Shown here: positions 48,513 to 57,352 of the stretch, in pieces
Position numbering within the stretch: the first letter of the stretch is position 1
Layout of the letters: each line of letters starts with the position of its first letter
NCBI RefSeq assembly: GCF_034424545.1
Contig: NZ_CP139970.1
Coordinates: 992,001 to 1,056,000 of the forward strand
Length of the DNA stretch: 64,000 nucleotides
Reading direction: 5' to 3'
DNA from: Trinickia caryophylli
GTDB taxonomy: Bacteria > Pseudomonadota > Gammaproteobacteria > Burkholderiales > Burkholderiaceae
Translations under genes and position numbers: made by a program
The notes under the pieces: model-generated
Told to the model about the DNA's origin: nothing
What the model saw: only the letters and a program-made list of their open reading frames with translations
The model's database searches: none

Positions 48513-48868
48513 GCAATTCGCTGCTGCTCGAAGAAGTCGAATCGTTCGTGCGCAAGGAGCGCGGCGTGTCGAAGAGCAAGGTCATCACCGCGGCCACGAC
48601 GCTTGAAGACGACCTCGGCATCACTGGCATCGAAGGTGAAATGTTCATGGAAGCCTTCTTTGCCCGCTTCAAGGTCGACGAAGGCGATTTTTCGTCGGCG
48701 CGCTACTTCATGGACGAGGGATCCGGCCTTCTGCTCATGCTCGTCACAGCCCTGTCGCGAAAGCGGCGGAAGGCGCTCGATCGCATTCCTATCACGGTCG
48801 GCATGCTCGTCACGGCTGCTCGCCTGGGCAAGTGGGATTCCGCGAAGGTCGAGAACGGTCGCTTGTGA
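48509..48868 (+). CDS. DUF1493 family protein
   Basis: 119-residue small acidic protein. The pattern EEVESFVRKERGVSKSKVITAATTLEDDLGITGIEGEMFMEAFFARFKVD is that of DUF1493, predicted to resemble acyl-carrier-like four-helix proteins; the Leu-Gly-Ile segment replaces the phosphopantetheine Ser region, so carrier function is doubtful. The start overlaps the frameshifted upstream gene (ATGA), indicating a two-gene unit. Function unknown. Confidence 0.78.
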   Translation: MSNSLLLEEVESFVRKERGVSKSKVITAATTLEDDLGITGIEGEMFMEAFFARFKVDEGDFSSARYFMDEGSGLLLMLVTALSRKRRKALDRIPITVGMLVTAARLGKWDSAKVENGRL

Positions 48869-49139
48869 CGAACCATCGGGAAGGCGACAGGCGATTTCGG
48901 TATTGGTGAACAAGACAGATGTCACAATTGACGCCCATCGACCCGTAGCTGTCATTCATAGCTTAGAAGCGAATGTCCGTGTTGCACAAGGTAGCTGACA
49001 TTTGGCGACACAGTATCGGAAAGCTGCTCTGGGTCAAAATGATTCCTGTTTGATCGGTACAACCGTGGGGGGACGGATGTTCTGGAATACAGATTCCTAG
49101 AAAATCGGCTTTGCCCCAATGCGAAACGAAGGAGGCGAG

Positions 49140-49823
49140 ATGTCATCAGAGGAAAGAATGGTCATCAACATGCAAAGGGTCGAACCGAGTCAAACGTCAG
49201 GAACTCTGCCGGATGGCCAGGTTCATATGTACGCCGTCCGTCACGAAAGTGCACGGCGTTGGGTAGACCTCAGTCTTCATCTCTCCGATCTCGAGGTCAC
49301 TCTCGGTTGGCTGGAACTTCTCACTCACAAGCACACTCAGCGAACGCCAGAAGCAGATGCCCTGTGGACGGCGGCGCTCGCCATGTTCTTCAAGTGCTTC
49401 AAACGCAGCGCAAGTCGGAGCAAGCTTGATGCAGCAGTGGTCTTAGCGAACGAGCCAGAGGAGGGCCGCGCACAGTTTGCTGTTCTCCAAGCATTGAGGG
49501 ATAAAACCGTTGTACATGATGAAAATGCGTACACGCAAGGTGCCGTGTTGGTGCCGGTTGCCAACCCCGATGGACCAGTGGCGCGAGTGGGCCCACCAGT
49601 TGTGACTCTCTTTAAGGCATCAACGCTCGATGATTGGCACATCAGCAATCTACGGCTACTTACATTGGCATCTATCACTTACGTGAAATCTGCCATGGCA
49701 GATGTTTCAGCAGAAGTCGAGGCCTACATACGTTCAGCCTCCCGTGCCGATATCGTGGCCGCAGGCCCGTACCACTACACATCACCTTCCGTAGACACTG
49801 CAAGCCAGCGCAGGGGAAAATGA
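49140..49823 (+). CDS. Hypothetical protein with atypical composition (227 aa)
   Basis: 227 residues from the ATG at 49140, which follows a perfect AAGGAGG site by 4 bases (a further upstream ATG at 49119 lacks one). Base and codon composition are clearly less GC-rich than neighbours. The protein is mostly helical (LHLSDLEVTLGWLELLTHK, LWTAALAMFFKCFKRSA, LLTLASITYVKSAMADVSAEVEAYI) and resembles phage/plasmid-borne AbiV-like or HEPN-like helical proteins only in a general sense; I assign no family. Its composition and place near a tRNA suggest horizontal acquisition. Confidence 0.6.
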   Translation: MSSEERMVINMQRVEPSQTSGTLPDGQVHMYAVRHESARRWVDLSLHLSDLEVTLGWLELLTHKHTQRTPEADALWTAALAMFFKCFKRSASRSKLDAAVVLANEPEEGRAQFAVLQALRDKTVVHDENAYTQGAVLVPVANPDGPVARVGPPVVTLFKASTLDDWHISNLRLLTLASITYVKSAMADVSAEVEAYIRSASRADIVAAGPYHYTSPSVDTASQRRGK

Positions 49824-50032
49824 TCAAGAAGCTCGTCATGAACGGCTGGAGCTAGACGATAGCAGATGCACAGTTCTGCCTCCGCCAATGACAGCTATTG
49901 GCCGATCCCGGACGGCCGCACCCGTCTCCCGCGATGCCACCGGCCCGCCATCGAGTCACGCCAGTTTCGATGCCAGCGACCGCGACACCCCCCTCCCCAA
50001 CCAGACAAAAACCCTGTAGAATCACCGACTCT

Positions 50033-50107
50033 GCGGGCGTCGTATAATGGCTATTACCCTAGCTTCCCAAGCTAGAGACGTGGGTTCGATTCCCATCGCC
50101 CGCTCCA
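50033..50107 (+). tRNA. tRNA-Gly (anticodon CCC)
   Basis: 75 nt including encoded CCA. The acceptor stem GCGGGCG / CGCCCGC pairs perfectly, discriminator T. The anticodon stem CTAGC / GCTAG encloses the loop TTCCCAA (anticodon CCC), and the T-arm contains GGTTCGATTCC. A TAGAAT -10-like hexamer lies at 50017-50022. Reads GGG codons. Confidence 0.97.
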
Positions 50108-50369
50108 CTACGGCAACAGGCCTTACCTCATAGGCTGGCTGCGCTGGTCCCGCCCGCCAAGCTCGCCGCCCCTCGAGCGTCCATCGCCAGACTCGCCCTC
50201 GAATCGAATTCCCTGCCTTCAGGCTTACCGCGCTTGTCTGCTCGGCATTGCCCAACATCCGTTTCAATCGATCAACAAAGCCGTGGCCCCCGGCCTTGTC
50301 ATCCGCCGCATTGAACAAGCTTAGCGGGCCGCGCGCAAGCAGGGCCCGCATCAGTCGGAACGTTGCCGC

Positions 50370-51158
50370 TCAAGCCAACGTCGAGACGAGGCTACCAACG
50401 GTCAGAATCGGCCCGGCACCCTTGAGCGTATCCGCCAGCGTCTGCACGAACGACTGAAGCGACGTGCCGGAGCTGCTGCCGCCGAGAGCACTGAGCAGTG
50501 ACGAGAAATCCGATTCGAGCGAGGAAAGCGTCGACGAGGAGGACGGCGAGGACGAACTCGTGTCGGTGCTCGAATCGCTCGTGCCGGCCGACGCGGTCGA
50601 GTCGGTGGACCACGTAGACGAATCAGCCGAGCCGGACGAACCCAACGCTTTCGCGAGCGCGTTCAGCGCCCCACCGATATCGCCCGGGCCGCCACCGGGT
50701 CCGCCACCGGGTCCGCCACCATAAAGCGGCGGCGGCGGCGGCATGGAACCGGTGGTCGCCGAATCGCTCGAGTTGCCGGCCGTCGCATCCGAACTCGAAG
50801 TCGAGTTCGGCGCCTGCATCGTACTCGCCGCCTGAAAAAGCGCGCCTAGAAAGGCCTGAAGCGCTTCAGAAACCGAACTCGCCGACGACGAAGAGTCCGT
50901 GCTCGAAGACGACGACGTATCCGCGCCGCTCGAAGTCGAGGAATCGGTCGAGCTCGTCGAGCCCGACAACGTACTCGACGAAATTCCAAGCTTGGTCAGT
51001 GCGGCTTCGATCGCCGCAAGCAGCGGATTCGAGTCTGAGGACGAGGTGGAGGAAGTCGTCGTCGAGTCGAGCGACGACCTCCCGCCCGACGTTCCGCTCC
51101 TTTCGATTGCCCACAAATTGCTCAGCGAACTGGAGCTGGCGACAGTTTGAATGCTCAT
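50370..51158 (-). CDS. Ser-rich, Cys-free low-complexity protein (harpin-like composition)
   Basis: 262 residues from the ATG at 51158 (AAGGAGTG upstream). About a third Ser; no Cys; very few basic residues. Helical islands (LLAAIEAALTKLG, VSEALQAFLGALFQAA, IGGALNALAKAL, LSSLESDFSSLLSAL) are separated by Ser/Thr/Asp tracts. The centre holds PPPPPLYGGG and GGGP repeats encoded by 12-bp tandem units (about 50687-50722). No Sec signal peptide. The composition recalls type III-exported harpins/PopA and flagellar or T3SS-associated proteins, but no harpin sequence motif was recognised and no secretion genes are near. Confidence 0.7.
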   Translation of the reverse strand: MSIQTVASSSSLSNLWAIERSGTSGGRSSLDSTTTSSTSSSDSNPLLAAIEAALTKLGISSSTLSGSTSSTDSSTSSGADTSSSSSTDSSSSASSVSEALQAFLGALFQAASTMQAPNSTSSSDATAGNSSDSATTGSMPPPPPLYGGGPGGGPGGGPGDIGGALNALAKALGSSGSADSSTWSTDSTASAGTSDSSTDTSSSSPSSSSTLSSLESDFSSLLSALGGSSSGTSLQSFVQTLADTLKGAGPILTVGSLVSTLA

Positions 51159-51376
51159 GGCAAATGCACTCCTTACGAATTGAACATTCATCGTAAGGAA
51201 TTGGAACACTCTCTAATGCCTCGGTAAGAGAGCGTTTCCTCGCAATTGTTACGAGACGGTAAGGACTGGAAAGATTCGGGGCGAGCAGGCCGGCGCAAAC
51301 ACGCCCGCTTGTGATCGACCCTATGCTACGCATGCCCGCTTGCCGCCCGCGCTCGCTCAGGCTGGCTGATCGAGAC

Positions 51377-52168
51377 TCACTCGAGCCCGGCGACGCGTCC
51401 GCCAGCCAACGCCGCATCCGCCGAGCCACCGAGAAACAGCGCGGCAATCAGCTCCGTGCGACTCGACACGCCCGCCTTTCTGAAAATCCGCAGCAGATGC
51501 GTCTTGACCGTCGTCGGCTCGAGCGCGAGCGATCGGCCGATCTCCTTGTTGGAAAGGCCCGTGCGAACGAGGCGGGCAATCTGCTGCTCGCGATGCGTCA
51601 ACGGCTTGCTGCCAGCCGGCAAGGGCCGCGGCGCAAGCGCGCTTTGCCACCGCGGCATCAGCGCCGCTTCGAGTAACGGCTGCACCGCCTCCACGCTCTC
51701 GATCTCGCGTGGCGAAAATGGCTCGTCCGGCGCCATGCGCAACAATGAAAACGCGCCCACCACTCCTTCCCCCTTGCGCAGCCATACCTCCATGACATCC
51801 ACCACGTCATAGCGCGAAAGAAAGCTGGACCAGTACGCCGAGCGCTCGCGAAGCGGACGCGGCAAAGCGCGATCAAGCATGAGAACGCGGTCCGCCGGCG
51901 ATGTCAGACGCGCGGGATGCTGCGGGTCGATCCGGCAATAGCGTTCCAGATAGCTTCGATGCATGGGCTCGGCCAAGCCGAACAACTCGAAGCCGCAAGG
52001 CTCGCGATCCGGCCCGACCTGATAAAAGACACTGGCCGACGGGCGCGCCAGCCGGCTCAATGTCGCCACGCCGAGTTCGAGCGCGCGCCGAGCCTCGCCC
52101 GCGCCGACAGCGCGATGCCCCTCGCCTGCGCATCGCTCGACGGGCGCCGTAACGGGTTGACTCGACAT
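51377..52168 (-). CDS. LuxR-type transcriptional regulator
   Basis: 263 residues. The C-terminal about 65 residues are a clear LuxR/FixJ HTH (PLTHREQQIARLVRTGLSNKEIGRSLALEPTTVKTHLLRIFRKAG). The N-terminal about 190 residues show no receiver domain, no AHL-binding signature (the WxxxY/DPxxxH-type triad was not seen) and no ATPase motif. It may sense a small molecule through a GAF-like fold, which is unproven. It diverges from the SDR gene at 52347. Confidence 0.88.
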   Translation of the reverse strand: MSSQPVTAPVERCAGEGHRAVGAGEARRALELGVATLSRLARPSASVFYQVGPDREPCGFELFGLAEPMHRSYLERYCRIDPQHPARLTSPADRVLMLDRALPRPLRERSAYWSSFLSRYDVVDVMEVWLRKGEGVVGAFSLLRMAPDEPFSPREIESVEAVQPLLEAALMPRWQSALAPRPLPAGSKPLTHREQQIARLVRTGLSNKEIGRSLALEPTTVKTHLLRIFRKAGVSSRTELIAALFLGGSADAALAGGRVAGLE

Positions 52169-52346
52169 GGCGGTTCTCGAAATCGTGATGCCTCGGCCGA
52201 TACTACCGAGCCGCGCTCGCGTGCGTTATCACAAATCGGCAATGCGGCCGGCAGCACACCGGCACGTCGTCATCCTTTTGGTCGATTTCTCCCGGCCATC
52301 GCCCCTCCTAGACTGAGGCTCGAATCCCTCTCGAACGGAAAACCTC

Positions 52347-53147
52347 ATGTCGTCCCCACGCACCATCGTCATTACAGGCGCCGGTACAGGTATCGGCGCC
52401 GCCTGCGCGAAGCGCTTCGCACGAGCCGACGAACGCGTCGTCCTCATCGGCCGCAGACGCGCACCGCTCGAACACATCGCTCGCGAGACGGGCGGCCGCA
52501 TACTCGCAGGCGATGCAGCGAGTTCGAAGGACTGGGCCGGGTTCCTCGACGCAATCCGGCACGACGGCAGCCGTGTCGATGCCCTCATCGCCTGTGCGGG
52601 CGGCCACGGCCTCGGCTCCGCCACCGAGACCGACGACGCGGCCTGGGCCACGGCCATGCGTGCGAATCTCGATACAGCGTTCGTCAGCGCGCGCGCATGC
52701 CTGCCCGATCTCGTCGAGCAACGCGGCGCCATCGTGCTCATCGCTTCGATCGCATCGCTCGCCGCAGGCCCCGCAGTGTGCGGTTACACCACGGCCAAGC
52801 ACGCCCTGCTGGGCCTCACGCGCTCGCTAGCGCGCGACTACGGCCCCGCGGGCGTGCGCGTCAATGCGGTCTGCCCCGGCTGGGTCCGCACACCGATGGC
52901 CGACGAGGAAATGCAGCCCTTCATGGATCTATGCAACGATTCGCTCGACGCCGCCTACCGGCGCGTCTGTGCGGACGTGTCGTTGCGGCGCCCTGCCGAG
53001 CCCGATGAAATCGCAGCCGTATGCGCGTTCCTCGCTTCGCCCGAGGCCTCGATCGTAACCGGCGCCACGCTGGTCGCCGACGGCGGGTCCTCGATCGTCG
53101 ACGTCCCCACGCTTGCGTTCGATCATCTGCAGGCAGGCACGTCGTGA
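52347..53147 (+). CDS. SDR family oxidoreductase
   Basis: 266 residues. Cofactor motif TGAGTGIGAACAKRF at residue 10, RRR (after beta-2, suggests NADP), ACAGG near 87, active-site Ser in IASIASLAAG near 135 and YTTAKHA near 148. The C-terminal DGG motif (VADGGSSIVD) is typical of classical SDRs. The start at 52347 is 179 bases from the LuxR gene. It ends convergently with the next SDR (10 bases apart). Confidence 0.9.
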   Translation: MSSPRTIVITGAGTGIGAACAKRFARADERVVLIGRRRAPLEHIARETGGRILAGDAASSKDWAGFLDAIRHDGSRVDALIACAGGHGLGSATETDDAAWATAMRANLDTAFVSARACLPDLVEQRGAIVLIASIASLAAGPAVCGYTTAKHALLGLTRSLARDYGPAGVRVNAVCPGWVRTPMADEEMQPFMDLCNDSLDAAYRRVCADVSLRRPAEPDEIAAVCAFLASPEASIVTGATLVADGGSSIVDVPTLAFDHLQAGTS

Positions 53148-53156
53148 TCGCGCCCG

Positions 53157-53963
53157 TCAGTAGCCGAAGGCGGCCGACGATTCGGGCAGCGTCGCCCCAC
53201 CATCGACGACGATAGTCTGCCCCGTGACATAGGCACCCGCATCGGAGGCGAGATAGAGCATGGCCCCGGCGATGTCGCCCGGCTCGCCGAGCCGGCCGAG
53301 CGGTACGGCGCGCGCGATGCGCTCGGCAAGCGCCGTATCGCCGAGATTACCCATCGCCGGCGTGAGAATCATGCCCGGCTCCACGCCATTCACGGTGATG
53401 CGCTCGCAGGCCAGCTCGAGCGCCGCGGCACGGATGAATCCATTCACCCCGGCCTTCGATGCCGCGTAGTGCGCAAGCCCCGGGTAAGCGACGCGCGGCC
53501 CCGTCACCGACGAAGTCACGAGTATCCGCCCCGCGCCTCGCCGCCTGAAAGCAGGCAACGCCGACTGCGCAAGCCAGAATGGCGCAGCCAGGTTCACGCC
53601 GAACGTACGCTCGAGCATCGTCGGCGTAATCTCCGCGAACGGCGTCAACGGGAAATAGGCCGCGTTATGGACGACGACGTCGAGCCCGCCGAACGCGGTT
53701 TCGACCTCGAAGACGAGCTGCGCAATTTGCGCGCGCTCCGCCACATCGACCTGCCACGCGCGGGCGGCACCGCCGATGCCCTCGATACTTGCCGCCGCGG
53801 CCTCGGCCGCGGCGCCCTGGATATCGGCAATCGCAACGTTCGCGCCGCACGCCGCGAACGCTTGTACGATTCCAAAGCCGATCCCTTGCGCCCCGCCCGT
53901 GACCAGCACCGTTTTTCCGGCGAATGCGTCGCGCGCGAATGCGCTCTGCAAGACAGGGCTCAT
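53157..53963 (-). CDS. SDR family oxidoreductase
   Basis: 268 residues. Cofactor motif TGGAQGIGFGIVQAF near residue 21 and IADIQGAAAEA after beta-2 (Asp suggests NAD). NAAY near 95, Ser in VTSSVTGPRVAYPGLAHYAASKAG (Ser-Tyr-x-x-x-Lys) near 145-165, and VDGGATLP at the end. Its start overlaps the stop of the MoaF-like gene by 4 bases (ATGA), so the two are translationally coupled and probably act in one pathway. Confidence 0.92.
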   Translation of the reverse strand: MSPVLQSAFARDAFAGKTVLVTGGAQGIGFGIVQAFAACGANVAIADIQGAAAEAAAASIEGIGGAARAWQVDVAERAQIAQLVFEVETAFGGLDVVVHNAAYFPLTPFAEITPTMLERTFGVNLAAPFWLAQSALPAFRRRGAGRILVTSSVTGPRVAYPGLAHYAASKAGVNGFIRAAALELACERITVNGVEPGMILTPAMGNLGDTALAERIARAVPLGRLGEPGDIAGAMLYLASDAGAYVTGQTIVVDGGATLPESSAAFGY

Positions 53964-54802
53964 CGCGGATACCTCGTCGCGTTCAGCACCTGCGCGAGTG
54001 CCCCCACCGGGAAATTCGACAACGCACCAAAGTTACTGCCCTCGTAGCCAAGAACTTTTCCGTCCGTCTTCATACGCTCGAGATCGATCATGATCACGCC
54101 GAGCGTCGGCACGATTTTCTCGCACCATACGAACAGATACAGTTTTTCGGCAATGCCGATCGTATGGCAGCGGTCCACATCCGCCAGCCCCGCCTCCACC
54201 CCGGACAGGCAGTGCCACGCGTAGAAGTGGGCGTTCAGATAAATGTGCTCGTATCGCTCGCTCGCGCTGTAGTCGTACAGATTCCTCAGACCAATCAGTT
54301 CGTCGCTGGCGCGATGCAGGGGTGCCTGCGCACGCGCCCCCTCTCTCACGACTCGCCCGTGACGAATGTCGGCCACCACGCCGGTCAACGGCAGGCCACG
54401 CTCCACGCGGGTAAACGCACCGAGACGGGCCTCGTTCTCGCCCGGCAGGCTGCCCGTGACGATGGTGCAAAGGCCGAGCGGCTCGTCGAGCACGATGCTC
54501 GTCGTGCGGGGCCGCCCGGCAGTGCCCCCATCGGTGCCGCCATCGGTGCCGCCAGCCGGATCGACAAAATCGATCAAATAGTAGCCGGGTCGAATCGACG
54601 TCACGCGGCACGGATATTCGCCCTGCTCTGCTCGAATCAAGCCTCCGGCCAGGAACGAGAAAACGCGCGTTTGCCGCGGATCGTCGTCGAGCATGACTTG
54701 CAGCACACGGCCGTTCAAATCCTCGATCGGCTCGAGAACGTTGCTTGCAGGGGCAAACCCTTCGGCCAGGGCACCGACCTGGATAAATGCGGGTTGAGAC
54801 AT
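53960..54802 (-). CDS. MoaF-like protein
   Basis: 280-residue protein resembling MoaF (N- and C-terminal MoaF domains). FIQVGALAEGFAP opens the first domain with a LNGRVLQVMLDDD strand. The second domain includes YEHIYLNAHFYAWHCLSGVEAGLADVDRCHTI and YLFVWCEKIVPTLGVIMIDL. MoaF was first seen with tyramine-induced genes in Klebsiella; its biochemical role is unclear and need not concern molybdenum cofactor. A GGTDGG repeat interrupts residues about 83-95. It is coupled to the downstream SDR and divergent from an AraC regulator. Confidence 0.78.
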   Translation of the reverse strand: MSQPAFIQVGALAEGFAPASNVLEPIEDLNGRVLQVMLDDDPRQTRVFSFLAGGLIRAEQGEYPCRVTSIRPGYYLIDFVDPAGGTDGGTDGGTAGRPRTTSIVLDEPLGLCTIVTGSLPGENEARLGAFTRVERGLPLTGVVADIRHGRVVREGARAQAPLHRASDELIGLRNLYDYSASERYEHIYLNAHFYAWHCLSGVEAGLADVDRCHTIGIAEKLYLFVWCEKIVPTLGVIMIDLERMKTDGKVLGYEGSNFGALSNFPVGALAQVLNATRYPR

Positions 54803-55020
54803 CGGACGACTCCCGAAATCGTTGAGATACCTCCGCCCGGATCGCGAGGCGCCGCCGGGCAGTACGTGACGTCACTCTACGTTTGCCGCTCGCGCCACGG
54901 CATCGACCAAAAGGATGACGAGACAGGCCGCGGGCTCAGGGCAACAACTTATTGAACATAACTTTTTGGCCGTGGAGGATCGAATCGGCTCAATTTCCGC
55001 CCGGCTTGCCGCGAACGACG

Positions 55021-56037
55021 ATGGAATGCATCGCCCCGCCGTACACCGCGTCTCCGGGCGGCCCCGCCGGCGCGCCGCATGCCTGCCCTCCATTTGCTTT
55101 GCAGCGCTTCGTCTGCGACGACGTGGACGCACTCGCCGAGTCCATGAGCGGCTGGTCCCTCCAGATGGATCAGCTCGCGCCGGGACCATTCCATGGCACG
55201 GTCGACCACCTTCGACTTGCCGGCATGCACCTCGTGCGCGAACGTGTGAATCGCGCACTGCTCAAGCGCGGCACCATGGCCGGCGAGACGACTTCGTTCA
55301 GCATTCCGCTCGAAACGGCCGGTGCCGGCTATTGCGGCGGGACGGCGCTCGGCGACAGGATGCTGCTCGTCTCGACCGGCCAGGCGCTGCCGGAATTGCG
55401 CACGCCCGATCGGCACGACATTGCCGTGCTGACGGTACCGACGGCGGCGCTGGAAGCACTGGCCTCGCTGGATGAGAATGACGCCTGCCCCGCGCTATCG
55501 AACGAGGCCTGCCTGATCAGGCTCGGCGCACGGCGCTATGAGGCACTGAAGGCCTTTTTGCTGGCAAGCTTCGAGGCGGCCGAAGCCGTCAGCCCCACGC
55601 CCGCCCACGCACAGGCCGGCAAAACACTGCACGATGCGTTGCTGTTCGAGCTGGCCGATCTCGTGACCGCCGCCACCGGCACTGTACGGCTCGATCCGAC
55701 GGCACGCCGGCGCATCGTGGACCGCGTTCGCGAACTCGTGACCGCGAAGCCCGACGAGCCGCTCACCGTGCTCGACATCTGCCGCGCAGTCGGCACGAGC
55801 CGCCGCAAGCTCCAATACTGTTTCGAAGAAATGCTCGGCACGCACCCCGCGTACTACCTGCGGGTGCTGCGCCTGAATGCGGTACGCCGCGAATTGCGCC
55901 GACACTCGCCGGCTACCGCTTCCGTGGGCGATGTTGCCTACCGCTGGGGTTTTCCGCATCTGAGCCGGTTCGCCAATCACTACCGGCACCTCTTCGGCGA
56001 ATTGCCATCGGACACGCTCAAACGGCCGCCTCGATAA
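55021..56037 (+). CDS. AraC family (EutR/FeaR-like) transcriptional regulator
   Basis: 338 residues from the ATG at 55021; a TTG at 54952 would add 23 residues. The C-terminal double HTH is complete (PLTVLDICRAVGTSRRKLQYCFEEMLGTHPAYYLRVLRLNAVRREL..., ending FANHYRHLFGELPSDTLKR). The N-terminal domain has a cupin-like composition of the EutR/FeaR type (QMDQLAPGPFHG). It is divergent from moaF-SDR and precedes porin, MFS and amidase genes on its own strand, and is the prime candidate activator of both. Confidence 0.88.
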   Translation: MECIAPPYTASPGGPAGAPHACPPFALQRFVCDDVDALAESMSGWSLQMDQLAPGPFHGTVDHLRLAGMHLVRERVNRALLKRGTMAGETTSFSIPLETAGAGYCGGTALGDRMLLVSTGQALPELRTPDRHDIAVLTVPTAALEALASLDENDACPALSNEACLIRLGARRYEALKAFLLASFEAAEAVSPTPAHAQAGKTLHDALLFELADLVTAATGTVRLDPTARRRIVDRVRELVTAKPDEPLTVLDICRAVGTSRRKLQYCFEEMLGTHPAYYLRVLRLNAVRRELRRHSPATASVGDVAYRWGFPHLSRFANHYRHLFGELPSDTLKRPPR

Positions 56038-56116
56038 TTACCAAAAGCGGATAACGCCCGGGATTTTGAAGTTCCTAGACTCCGTACACGCTTTCTAACG
56101 GTACGGGGATGGAACG

Positions 56117-57184
56117 ATGAAAAGATGGAGACGAACAAGCGCGAATCGGCGCGCTTTCGCTGCGGCTGCGTCGATCGGCGCATTCGCGGCAGCATGCGGC
56201 GGCAACGTCGCTCATGCGCAGTCGAGTGTGACGCTCTACGGCGTGGTAGATGCCGGGGTGCAGTATCAGACGCACGCCGATGGGCAGCACAGCGCGGTCA
56301 ATCTGCAGAACTATGGCCTGATACCTTCGCAATTCGGCTTCAAGGGCAGTGAAGATCTCGGCGGGGGATTGAAAGCGATATTCCGCCTCGAGCAGGGCTT
56401 CAATCTCAACGACGGCACCGCCACCATTCCCGGCTATGCGTTTTTCCGGAGCGCGTGGGTCGGCCTGGAAGGTGGTTTCGGTGCGCTCACGGCCGGCCGC
56501 GTGTTCAGCGTACTGTTCGACAACACGCTCTTTCACGATCCCCTCTATTTCGCGAGCTACAGCGGTCAGGGTCTCGTGGTGCCCGTCGATGTCGGCTTCG
56601 TCAACAACGCGCTCAAGTACAAGTCGCCGGACTTCAAAGGCCTGACCGTGCAAGCGCTGGCCGCAACCGGCGGCGTGGCCGGCAATTCGCGCTCGGGGCG
56701 CGTGCTCGAGCTCGGCGCGCAGTTCAACACCGGCAGCGTCTCGTTGAGCGGCACGCTGCATCAATCGCACGGCACCGCTTCGTCCACAGCCGATACGTCG
56801 GCGCTGCAACGAACCATCGGTACGCTCGCCGCGCGCGTGGCGATCGGCGATGCGACGCTCTTCGCCGGCACCGAACGTGTGACGGGCTCGCTCGATCCGC
56901 AGAAGACGGTCGTCTGGGGCGGCGCGCGTTACCAGTTCAATCCGGCGGCCGGCCTCGCCACCGGCGTCTATCACACGATGTCGAACACGCCCACGGTCGG
57001 CCATCCGACGCTTTTCGTCACGAGCGGCACCTATGCGCTTTCCAAGCGCACCGTCGCATATGTGAATCTCGCCTATTCGCTGAACTCGGCCCACAGCTCG
57101 CAACCCGTGTACGAGTACCAGTCGATACCGCTCAACGGTGCCTCGCAGTTCGGCGCCATGGTCGGCATGTTCCACACCTTCTGA
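56117..57184 (+). CDS. Gram-negative porin
   Basis: 355-residue outer-membrane porin. Long signal peptide with a basic N-region (MKRWRRTSANRRAFAAAASIGAF...) ending in AHA/Q near residue 34. The mature start SSVTLYGVVDAGVQYQ is canonical and the protein ends with the terminal Phe (GMFHTF) needed for assembly. Repeated beta-strands such as FGFKGSEDLGGGLKAIFRLEQGFN are family hallmarks. Its place between the AraC regulator and an MFS gene suggests it admits the substrate of this cluster. Confidence 0.94.
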   Translation: MKRWRRTSANRRAFAAAASIGAFAAACGGNVAHAQSSVTLYGVVDAGVQYQTHADGQHSAVNLQNYGLIPSQFGFKGSEDLGGGLKAIFRLEQGFNLNDGTATIPGYAFFRSAWVGLEGGFGALTAGRVFSVLFDNTLFHDPLYFASYSGQGLVVPVDVGFVNNALKYKSPDFKGLTVQALAATGGVAGNSRSGRVLELGAQFNTGSVSLSGTLHQSHGTASSTADTSALQRTIGTLAARVAIGDATLFAGTERVTGSLDPQKTVVWGGARYQFNPAAGLATGVYHTMSNTPTVGHPTLFVTSGTYALSKRTVAYVNLAYSLNSAHSSQPVYEYQSIPLNGASQFGAMVGMFHTF

Positions 57185-57352
57185 CCATCGCACTCGCACG
57201 ACTTCCGGCCCACTTTGCCCAGGCTCCGATATGAAGAACCGACTCATCCCCGTCCTGCTCCCGCATACACACGCTTGCCCGAGCGCATCGTCGTTGCCGT
57301 CGCGGCGCGAACGCGCGGCGCTCCGCCGCCCGCTCGCATCCGGAGACTGCAG

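Noticed and set aside
50022..50351. 110-codon minus-strand frame containing MGIEPTSLAWEARVI
   Set aside because: It is antisense to the tRNA-Gly gene; this peptide is a well-known artefact of translating tRNA genes, not a protein.
54866..54875. GTGACGTCAC palindrome between moaF and the AraC gene
   Set aside because: Ten bases only; expected by chance in a 64-kb GC-rich sequence, and AraC-family sites are usually direct repeats.
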